A DNA stretch of 64,000 nucleotides from contig NZ_LT629748.1 in assembly GCF_900105005.1 (NCBI RefSeq), forward strand, positions 248,001-312,000. Reading direction: 5' to 3'. Positions within the stretch are counted from its first letter, which is position 1. Each line of letters starts with the position of its first letter. The notes under the pieces were generated by a model. That model saw only the letters and a list, made by a program, of their open reading frames with translations. It was not told the DNA's origin and did not search any database. Positions 58,809 through 64,000 of this stretch are shown piece after piece. The DNA comes from Halopseudomonas litoralis. Lineage in GTDB: Bacteria > Pseudomonadota > Gammaproteobacteria > Pseudomonadales > Pseudomonadaceae. Position numbers and translations under genes: made by a program.

Positions 58809-59225
58809 GTGCTCGAACCAGTAGTTCAGGAGGAAGCCACGGGGTGCGGAATCGCATCGGTTGCCAACATTCTGGGCAAGACGTACTCAGAAATGAAGGC
58901 TGTAGCCAATGCTATGGGCATCCATGCTCCGGACAAATCGCTGTGGTCAGATACGCAGTATGTCCGGCGTATGTTGTCGAGTGCAGGTGTCAAAACCTCC
59001 GCCGATGAAACCCCATTTGAATCTTGGGAGGCATTGCCAAATCTGGCATTGTTGTCTATCAAGCATCATCAGGAAGAAGGCAAGGACTACTGGCACTGGG
59101 TTGTATTCAAGCGCGTGGGGGGCCAACCTTTCGTGCTGGATTCGGCTAGTTACCTGCCATCCAATATCCGTCAGGATTTCGACGCCATGCAGCCCAAGTG
59201 GTTCATTGAGGTCGAAAATGCATAA
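58809..59225 (+). CDS. Cassette 3: C39-like cysteine peptidase domain protein
   Basis: A 138-residue protein with a papain-like layout: EEATGCGIASVANILG (Cys at the helix start, residues about 9-24), DYWHWVVFKR (His) and FVLDSASY (Asp), resembling peptidase C39-type domains. No ABC transporter is nearby, so a bacteriocin-exporter role is unlikely. The GTG at 58809 follows GGGGGGAG; the frame from 58743 is inside the IS. The IS now separates this gene from the attC boundary. Expression would depend on promoters in or beyond the IS. Confidence 0.7.
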   Translation: MLEPVVQEEATGCGIASVANILGKTYSEMKAVANAMGIHAPDKSLWSDTQYVRRMLSSAGVKTSADETPFESWEALPNLALLSIKHHQEEGKDYWHWVVFKRVGGQPFVLDSASYLPSNIRQDFDAMQPKWFIEVENA

Positions 59226-59303
59226 CCAGGTGCTGTTGTCGCCGCTGTCGCGGCTGGGACTGCTTACGCTCCGCTCCAGCCGCCCCAAAGCTTATCGTTA
59301 TGT
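59220..59303 (+). other. attC site of cassette 3
   Basis: R'' GCATAAC (59220-59226) to R' GTTATGT (59297-59303), 84 bases, with complementary inner arms around GGCTGGGAC...CTCCAGCC. It overlaps the gene's stop. Confidence 0.85.
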
Positions 59304-59311
59304 GTAAAACT

Positions 59312-59554
59312 ATGCAGATTACAATTATCTATCTTAAAGATGAAATGCTGATTTCAAAAATTAATTATGAGTCTTGGCGTGAAATTCAAGATGAATATGA
59401 TGACTACAAGACATCGCTTGGACCCTGGAGCACCGATGAAGTAGTTGAGTATTTGAACGATGAATACATTAACCTGAACCCACAAGCGGAAGTTCAAGTT
59501 GGTAATTTATCAAGCGGTCCCCAGAAGACAATAATGCTTACTTTCAATGATTGA
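59312..59554 (+). CDS. Cassette 4: hypothetical protein
   Basis: An 80-residue acidic protein (QITIIYLKDEMLISKINYESW..., ending MLTFND). No family recognised. An in-frame ATG at 59300 lies in the attC R' box and would add four residues; neither start has a clear Shine-Dalgarno site, which is common for cassette genes close to attC. AT-rich. Confidence 0.55.
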   Translation: MQITIIYLKDEMLISKINYESWREIQDEYDDYKTSLGPWSTDEVVEYLNDEYINLNPQAEVQVGNLSSGPQKTIMLTFND

Positions 59555-59562
59555 GAATCTAC

Positions 59563-59633
59563 ACATAACAAGCAAAGGCAGCATCGCCCTGCGGGCTGGA
59601 CACGCTAGCGCGCCGCTGCTTTGGGCGTTAATT
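59563..59633 (+). other. attC site of cassette 4
   Basis: R'' ACATAAC (59563-59569) to R' GTTAATT (59627-59633), 71 bases. Inner arms AAGCAAAGGCAGC and GCTGCTTTGGGC pair. Confidence 0.85.
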
Positions 59634-59646
59634 TTGCTCGGAGCTT

Positions 59647-60285
59647 ATGGCGTTGATAGAAGAATCTTGTAGTTTAATTGGGACTTGGATTGAGCCGAAA
59701 TATATTATTCCGGCGGCCATGATGTTGCTCTCATCTGGGCTTTTTCCACTCCTTCTTCATAAATATAAAATGACCAGGGAGCGTAAGGAGAAATTGTTCG
59801 ATACCAGAAAATCCGAGTATCAAGAATATTTTAAGGTAATGGAAAGTGCAGCGCGCTTGGCGGGTCAGGACTATGACAAGTTCTTATCTAAAACATTGCC
59901 TGAAGCTTCATTGCGCTTATATAAAGACGAATCCTCACCTGAATCTATAGTTAATTATCAAAATATATTAAATGAATTCACTAAAGGTGTTCAGGAAGGT
60001 TTTCAGAAAGCAACGCATGAGTTGGTAGGGTTGCGGATTGTGTGCTCTGATGCACTTGCTGATTTGTTAGATAGATTTGAATCATTGTACAAAGAAATTC
60101 TTACACTCCAGCCTATGATGCTTCAGGAAATAAGAGAGTCTGTGACTCCTGAGTCATTCATTTCTGGTGAGTTTAATTTCGAAACTCCTACCCAGGTAAA
60201 AATGGTAGAGATGGGCACAGATCTAGGTTTGCTCCGAGATGAAATTATCAAGCAAATGAGGAGTGAGCTTGGTTATAAAAGTTAA
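59647..60285 (+). CDS. Cassette 5: hypothetical membrane-anchored protein
   Basis: A 212-residue protein with one N-terminal membrane helix (about residues 18-37, YIIPAAMMLLSSGLFPLLLH) followed by a basic stretch (KMTRERKEK) and a long, mostly helical cytoplasmic region. The topology puts the bulk in the cytoplasm. No family recognised. CGGAG precedes the ATG. AT-rich. Its stop TAA lies in the following R'' box. Confidence 0.7.
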   Translation: MALIEESCSLIGTWIEPKYIIPAAMMLLSSGLFPLLLHKYKMTRERKEKLFDTRKSEYQEYFKVMESAARLAGQDYDKFLSKTLPEASLRLYKDESSPESIVNYQNILNEFTKGVQEGFQKATHELVGLRIVCSDALADLLDRFESLYKEILTLQPMMLQEIRESVTPESFISGEFNFETPTQVKMVEMGTDLGLLRDEIIKQMRSELGYKS

Positions 60286-60363
60286 CAAGCGCAGGCACTG
60301 CGACGGCTTTGATGTTGCGGCTTCGCCTTCACTGAAAAGCCGCGCGTGCTGCGAGCGTTAAAC
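60280..60363 (+). other. attC site of cassette 5
   Basis: R'' AGTTAAC (60280-60286) to R' GTTAAAC (60357-60363), a perfect GTTRRRY match; 84 bases. Arms AAGCGCAGGCACTGC and GTGCTGCGAGCGTT pair. Confidence 0.9.
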
Positions 60364-60383
60364 TTCACTGCAACGGAGTTTGT

Positions 60384-60668
60384 ATGAATATTGAAAAAAT
60401 GGCTGAAAAGCTTGAGCCATGGATGCGTGTCGATACTTGGCATACCACACACCCAAAGGATTACGAGCGATTTCATTTGGCATTAAGTGCAGCGTTTTCT
60501 GAATTTGGCCCTGCAATCAGCTACGATGATTTCAAAAATGCAATGGAGCATCTAGCAGCGAAGCTCCCATCGGCTAAACTCGCGAAACAGTATCTTAATG
60601 AAGCTATTGAGCGTTACGCTGCAAATGCAGAAACCATTTCTAGTTATTTATCTGATATAGAAATTTAA
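60384..60668 (+). CDS. Cassette 6: hypothetical helical protein
   Basis: A 94-residue protein predicted helical by eye, with EPWMRVDTWHTTHPKDYERF near the N-terminus. No family recognised. CGGAG lies upstream of the ATG. The stop TAA is within the attC R'' box. Confidence 0.6.
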   Translation: MNIEKMAEKLEPWMRVDTWHTTHPKDYERFHLALSAAFSEFGPAISYDDFKNAMEHLAAKLPSAKLAKQYLNEAIERYAANAETISSYLSDIEI

Positions 60669-60741
60669 CAACACGCTCAACTATTGCTCACTTTGTTCGC
60701 TGGGACCGGCGTGCCGCCGGCCTGTTAGCTCCACGTTATAA
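60663..60741 (+). other. attC site of cassette 6 (right boundary uncertain)
   Basis: R'' ATTTAAC (60663-60669). Two candidate R' boxes: GTTAGCT at 60724-60730 and GTTATAA at 60735-60741. The second pairs better with TTTAAC, the first better fits the GTTAG consensus. An inner hairpin CCGGCGTGCCGCCGG is present. Confidence 0.6.
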
Positions 60742-60792
60742 GTCACCGAGGCCCACTGCAGGCTTCGAAGCCTAAGAAAAGGAAACAACCAA

Positions 60793-62721
60793 ATGATAGT
60801 CGGAGTCATCCTTCGGTACTATAAGACATATCGTGGAATTAATTATATTCCCATTACTGATCAGGATAGATTTTGCGGCTTGGTTGGGGACAACGGCATT
60901 GGAAAAAGCTCTGTTCTCGAGGCGTTAGATTCATACTTTAATGGCAAGCCTTGGAGCTACCACACAGCCACCAAGAAAACTGGTGTTTCATCCGCTGAGC
61001 CTCAGATTGTTCCGATCTTCTTGGTTGATGAAGCACTTTTCGATGCGGATACTCTTCCTTTGGCTCAGGCGCTTCACAAGGTTGCAACTGAACTTACAGA
61101 AAGTGAAGTTCCACCAAAGGTCAGAGTCAACGGCAAGCGTTTCATTGAGCATCGTGACCACCTTCTATCCAGGGCTAATGTGACAGACAAGTTATTGCTG
61201 CCTCTCGGGATAGATTACAATGGTTCACTTACGGTATCGTGGTTTAATAACAGGTCATTAGTTGAGGCTTTATTGGGTGAGGAGCAGCCGTCGGATAAAT
61301 CTTCGCTCGATCACGAAGAGTTGTCTAGGCTTTTCCCTCTTCTTTCTAAAGTCAAATCGAAAATTGAGTACATCTACATCCCAAGAGAAATAGATCCTGA
61401 ATCTTTCACAAAGTTAGAGACCAGTGAAATACAGATCTTGATGGGCGAAACTCTCGTTGAGATTCTCAGCTCTAGGGTGACACATCAGCAAATTCAGGAC
61501 ATCAACACCAGGCTAAACCAGTTTCTTGAGCAGCTCACAAACGAGCTTGAAATTTACTCGTATAGAACCCCAACTGACCGTCAGCAGAATCTAAAGCGTA
61601 GTGATGTCTACAGCCTGATCATTCAAGCATTCTTCAGAATTAGGAAGTTACACAGAAAGCAAGGGGATCATTGGTTAGAGATTAGTTCTCTTAGCTCAGG
61701 TGAGAAGCAGAAGGCTATAATCGATGTTGCTCATAGCCTGCTAACAAAACATCGTGGCAAAGGTGAAAATCTTATCATTGGCATCGATGAGCCCGAATCT
61801 TCGCTGCATATGTCAGCCTGTTTCGACCAATTTGATGCTTTATACGACATTAGCCGAGATTGCATGCAGGTACTGTTCTCATCCCACTGGTATGGGTTTC
61901 TTCCCACCATAGAAAGTGGGAGTGCAACAATAATCTCGAAAGTTGATGATACACACGTTTTCGACCAAATCAACCTGGCAGCGTACCGAGAACAGATAAA
62001 GCGGATGGCTGCATTTTCAAAAGGACGATTACCGCATGATATTCGCCTAAAAAGCATCAATGATTTTGTGCAATCAGTAATCACAAGCGTTATTGGTGAT
62101 AAGCCATTCAACTGGCTGATTTGCGAGGGATCTTCCGAAAAGCTTTACCTGAGTGCGTACTTTGCCGATTTGATTGAAAAGAAACGTTTGCGGATTGTGC
62201 CTGTCGGCGGGGCTAGGGAAATAAAGAGGCTATATAACCACCTTCTGACGTCCTATGAGGATTTCAAGGACGAAATATCTGGGAAAATTATTCTTATATC
62301 AGACACCGATTCAGAACTAGTTCGGTATGATGTTGCCAGCCATAAGAATTTAATTTGTAAAAGAATCGTCAATTGTGAAGCCGCAAAGGATACCAAGCTT
62401 GTAAACATTCAGGCCAATCCTGTGTCGCCTGCAACAGAGATTGAAGACGCTCTGAATGGTCGGTTGTTTTGGAATACGTTGCTTGATTTCCAGGATGAAT
62501 ACGCCGAAAAATTGGGGTTCATGAGCGAGCTTGATGTCGACCCCGATGACCGATGCCCGCATCTGGCTCTTGATCTTAGGGGAAGTGAACGGCAGAAACT
62601 TCAGAAGTTTTTCGACACTGAAGGTGTGAAGTACGCATTCGCGCAGAGGTATGTGCAGTTGCTAGATGACTCGTATACAGTGCCAGCATGGATCAATGAA
62701 ATTCGAGGATGGGTGGAGTGA
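60793..62721 (+). CDS. Cassette 7: AAA/ABC-type ATPase with TOPRIM-like C-terminus (OLD/PARIS-like)
   Basis: A 642-residue single-gene cassette. The ATPase part has Walker A GDNGIGKSS (32-40), ABC signature LSSGEKQK (300-307), Walker B LIIGIDEPESSLH (327-339) and a His in LFSSHW (365). The C-terminal third has CEGSSEKLYL (Glu445, Glu449), VPVGGAREIKRLY and ISDTDSE (Asp504, Asp506), the layout of a TOPRIM nuclease. OLD-family nucleases (GajA, retron effectors) and fused PARIS AriA-AriB have this order. AAAGGA precedes the ATG. A phage-defence role is inference; no partner gene is adjacent. Confidence 0.8.
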   Translation: MIVGVILRYYKTYRGINYIPITDQDRFCGLVGDNGIGKSSVLEALDSYFNGKPWSYHTATKKTGVSSAEPQIVPIFLVDEALFDADTLPLAQALHKVATELTESEVPPKVRVNGKRFIEHRDHLLSRANVTDKLLLPLGIDYNGSLTVSWFNNRSLVEALLGEEQPSDKSSLDHEELSRLFPLLSKVKSKIEYIYIPREIDPESFTKLETSEIQILMGETLVEILSSRVTHQQIQDINTRLNQFLEQLTNELEIYSYRTPTDRQQNLKRSDVYSLIIQAFFRIRKLHRKQGDHWLEISSLSSGEKQKAIIDVAHSLLTKHRGKGENLIIGIDEPESSLHMSACFDQFDALYDISRDCMQVLFSSHWYGFLPTIESGSATIISKVDDTHVFDQINLAAYREQIKRMAAFSKGRLPHDIRLKSINDFVQSVITSVIGDKPFNWLICEGSSEKLYLSAYFADLIEKKRLRIVPVGGAREIKRLYNHLLTSYEDFKDEISGKIILISDTDSELVRYDVASHKNLICKRIVNCEAAKDTKLVNIQANPVSPATEIEDALNGRLFWNTLLDFQDEYAEKLGFMSELDVDPDDRCPHLALDLRGSERQKLQKFFDTEGVKYAFAQRYVQLLDDSYTVPAWINEIRGWVE

Positions 62722-62820
62722 CTTATAACAGATCGCTGCACCTGACGTTTGACTCGCTGTTCAGCTTGGCTACCAAGCCCCTCACGTCGAGTCAAACGCA
62801 GGTGAGCTCAGGGGTAAGGC
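62722..62820 (+). other. attC-like site of cassette 7, degenerate right box
   Basis: R'' CTTATAAC lies just after the stop, and the inner arms CACCTGACGTTTGACTCG and CGAGTCAAACGCAGGTG pair well. At the right end the expected GTTRRRY is replaced by GGTAAGG (62813-62819). This may be a mutated or inactive R' box. Confidence 0.55.
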
Positions 62821-62865
62821 TTTTAGAGAGAATTGTTCTCTATCAAAACAAAGGGGGTAAAACTT

Positions 62866-63066
62866 ATGAGCAAGAAAAACAAGTATGATCTTGGCGACAT
62901 CGTAAAACTTAAGTCTGGGGGGCCGGACATGACGGTTAAGGACGTCCTGACAAAAATGAACGATGAGTTCAATGGTAGTTATCGCTGTCAATGGTTTGCA
63001 GGAAAGAAACTCGATATGGGCGTGTTCCCTGAGGAGTCCCTTGTTGCTGCAACGACAGGAAGATAA
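62866..63066 (+). CDS. Cassette 8a: YodC-family (DUF2158) small protein
   Basis: A 66-residue protein of DUF2158/YodC type: LGDIVKLKSGGPDMTV at the start, CQWFAGKKLDMGVF in the middle and PEESLV near the end, matching the SGGPxMTV...CxWF layout of E. coli YodC. Function unknown. AAGGGGG lies upstream of the ATG; the longer frame from 62833 lacks a site. The next gene begins 2 bases after its stop. Confidence 0.8.
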   Translation: MSKKNKYDLGDIVKLKSGGPDMTVKDVLTKMNDEFNGSYRCQWFAGKKLDMGVFPEESLVAATTGR

Positions 63067-63068
63067 TA

Positions 63069-63335
63069 ATGAATGTCTCAGAAGCATCTACATGGATGAG
63101 GTCTCAGCTAGATGAAGATAGTTGCCTCTACCAAGATGACGTCGTTGATTATTTGGTCAAAGAAGGCGCGGAAGCTCTTCTCAGAGAGAATAGCGATGGC
63201 AATCTAGTCCTTGAAAGAAAACTTCTGAATGAATTTCGTAAGTTGACCCAAGACGAAGTTGTATGGGTTAAACCCGATAAGTATTGGCGTTTTCGAGTGC
63301 CGGAAGATGAGCCTGGTAGAGATGCGAGAGGTTAG
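63069..63335 (+). CDS. Cassette 8b: DUF6953-like small protein
   Basis: An 88-residue protein with CLYQDDVVDYL, a central RENSDGNLVLERKLLNEFRKLT, and a C-terminal VVWVKPDKYWRFRVPEDEPGR. This pattern resembles the DUF6953 family, whose function is unknown. It is coupled to the YodC-like gene, and its stop TAG abuts the attC. The family call is from memory of the pattern. Confidence 0.65.
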   Translation: MNVSEASTWMRSQLDEDSCLYQDDVVDYLVKEGAEALLRENSDGNLVLERKLLNEFRKLTQDEVVWVKPDKYWRFRVPEDEPGRDARG

Positions 63336-63406
63336 CCTAACAATCGCAGGCACTGGGACAAAGTTTCCGCTGCGCTTCAACTTTGCCCGTGCTGCGGGCG
63401 TTATGA
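63335..63406 (+). other. attC site of cassette 8
   Basis: R'' GCCTAAC (63335-63341) to R' GTTATGA (63400-63406), 72 bases. Arms CGCAGGCAC...AAAGTT and AACTTTGCCCGTGCTGCGGGCG pair. Confidence 0.85.
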
Positions 63407-63426
63407 AGGCCAAGGAGGTTCGGGTT

Positions 63427-63684
63427 GTGATTCATGATTGCCCTTCTTGCTCACTCGCAGAGGCATGGTTTGAAGAAGATGGCTCTGATATCTATCTCAA
63501 CCTGAACCGGGTGGCGACTGAAGAGGACCTCGAAATTGACCATTATCTTGAGTACGAAGGTCAAACAATCGAGACTGTAAAAATTCTTGTGGCGTTCTGC
63601 CCATATTGCGGCCAGAAACTCGGAAGTTCTGATCGAGTAGTCGTTCCGCAGTTTCAGCACCATAATTTTGGCGGTAGGAAATGA
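63427..63684 (+). CDS. Cassette 9: small zinc-ribbon-like protein
   Basis: An 85-residue protein with two CxxC pairs, CPSC near the N-terminus and CPYC in VAFCPYCGQKLG, forming a likely zinc ribbon with an acidic middle. Function unknown. The GTG at 63427 is preceded at about 9 bases by AAGGAGG; the in-frame ATG at 63403 lies in the attC R' box and would add eight residues. The start is therefore uncertain. Confidence 0.65.
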   Translation: MIHDCPSCSLAEAWFEEDGSDIYLNLNRVATEEDLEIDHYLEYEGQTIETVKILVAFCPYCGQKLGSSDRVVVPQFQHHNFGGRK

Positions 63685-63688
63685 GCGT

Positions 63689-63774
63689 TCATAACCAAGC
63701 GCATCACTACGCAGCCTTCGGCTGCCGGATGCTCGCAAGCTCGCAAGCTCGCACCGGTGTGCGCGGCGTTAAAT
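63689..63774 (+). other. attC site of cassette 9
   Basis: R'' TCATAAC (63689-63695) to R' GTTAAAT (63768-63774), a perfect GTTRRRY match; 86 bases. Arms AAGCGCA and TGCGCGGCG pair, with GCAGCCTTCGGCTGC forming a hairpin. A GCTCGCAA unit is repeated almost three times at 63731-63753. Confidence 0.85.
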
Positions 63775-63778
63775 GCCC

Positions 63779-64000
63779 ATGAGAAGGATAAGTGCCGAAA
63801 TGAAGGCCGCGCTTAGGGAAGCACTGTTCGGCGACTCCAGAGGCGTAAAGAAAGGTACGTTAAACGCCCTCGTGCGACGTGGCCTAATGGAGAAGAATGG
63901 CGAGCTCACTACGGAGGGCTGGAGAAGTGCGGTTGAGAGCCTGAAACTTCCCGAGCAGTGCTCCCATCTCGGGCTTCCATTTGAGCAGATCGACGGGATT
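63779..64000 (+). CDS. Cassette 10: hypothetical protein, N-terminal part
   Basis: The open frame starts 4 bases after the attC R' box and runs past the window edge (74 codons seen). It begins MRRISAEMKAALREALFG and continues with KKGTLNALVRRGLMEKNGELTTEGW, which resembles a small winged-helix unit. A second in-frame ATG is at 63800. No family can be assigned from this part. Confidence 0.5.
   Translation, partial: MRRISAEMKAALREALFGDSRGVKKGTLNALVRRGLMEKNGELTTEGWRSAVESLKLPEQCSHLGLPFEQIDGI

Larger units (their letters stand above)
54554..64000. mobile_element. Chromosomal integron: intI, attI and at least ten cassettes (open at right edge)
   Basis: The leftward intI, its SOS-type promoter, a rightward attI and a row of cassettes all oriented rightward, each closed by an attC-like site, form a complete integron platform. 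The attC sites differ in length (about 48 to 128 bases) and sequence, so the array was gathered from varied sources. Cassette DNA is visibly more AT-rich than the flanking chromosome. The array continues past 64000, so its full size is unknown. Confidence 0.92.

Noticed and set aside
60793..62721. Retron or two-gene Gabija system
   Set aside because: No reverse transcriptase, structured RNA or GajB-like helicase lies beside the ATPase gene; only attC sites and small ORFs flank it.

Overview
The window is a gammaproteobacterial chromosome segment of Pseudomonas type. Gene content and local order match conserved Pseudomonas blocks: bioBFHCD followed by a small protein and an acyl-CoA dehydrogenase; the rpoN-hpf-ptsN-rapZ-NPr cluster joined to lpt-kds and mla-murA-hisGDC-algW; cysD-cysNC; mltF-purL. 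The combination, the marine-style integron and the egtBD pair suggest Pseudomonas sensu lato, possibly the Halopseudomonas/stutzeri side. This is an inference from gene content; no rRNA or tRNA gene is present to confirm it.

Layout. 1-15.4 kb: assorted core genes (folM fragment, flavodoxin, Crp/Fnr regulator, class II aldolase plus hydrolase, yaaA, phoH-type ATPase, rhlB, esterase, EF-P-like yeiP, large MscS-type channel, acyl-CoA dehydrogenase, SrkA kinase). 15.4-23.3 kb: comF divergent from the biotin operon, then an acyl-CoA dehydrogenase whose promoter carries two PsrA-type boxes. 23.3-23.7 kb: two palindromic intergenic elements. 23.7-25.9 kb: egtD-egtB (sulfur transfer onto trimethylhistidine). 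26-44 kb: darP, pmbA and a long cell-envelope and nitrogen-PTS region. Here lptABC, kdsCD, mlaFEDCB and murA build or maintain the outer membrane and wall, while rpoN, hpf, ptsN, rapZ and NPr form the sigma-54 / nitrogen phosphotransferase cluster; hisGDC and algW follow. 44-54 kb: nif3-like, cysD-cysNC (sulfate activation), tadA, mltF, purL and a small lipoprotein.

54.5-64.0 kb (running off the right edge) is an integron. It has a leftward intI integrase with its own promoter and a perfect LexA box, an attI site overlapped by a 36-codon leader ORF, and at least ten rightward, mostly AT-rich cassettes separated by nine recognisable attC sites of different sizes and sequences. One attC looks Vibrio-like. 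An IS5-family element sits just inside the third cassette with a TTAA target duplication. Cassette products include a candidate HEPN-domain protein, a C39-like peptidase, a 642-residue ATPase with a TOPRIM-like C-terminus (OLD/PARIS-like, a candidate phage-defence nuclease), a YodC-like plus DUF6953-like pair, a zinc-ribbon protein and several unknowns. This region is the most likely place for undescribed biology.

No rRNA, tRNA or CRISPR array was recognised. Only two stretches longer than 300 bases lack genes (21084-21459 and 23266-23706); both are filled with palindromic repeats and, in the first, a regulated promoter.
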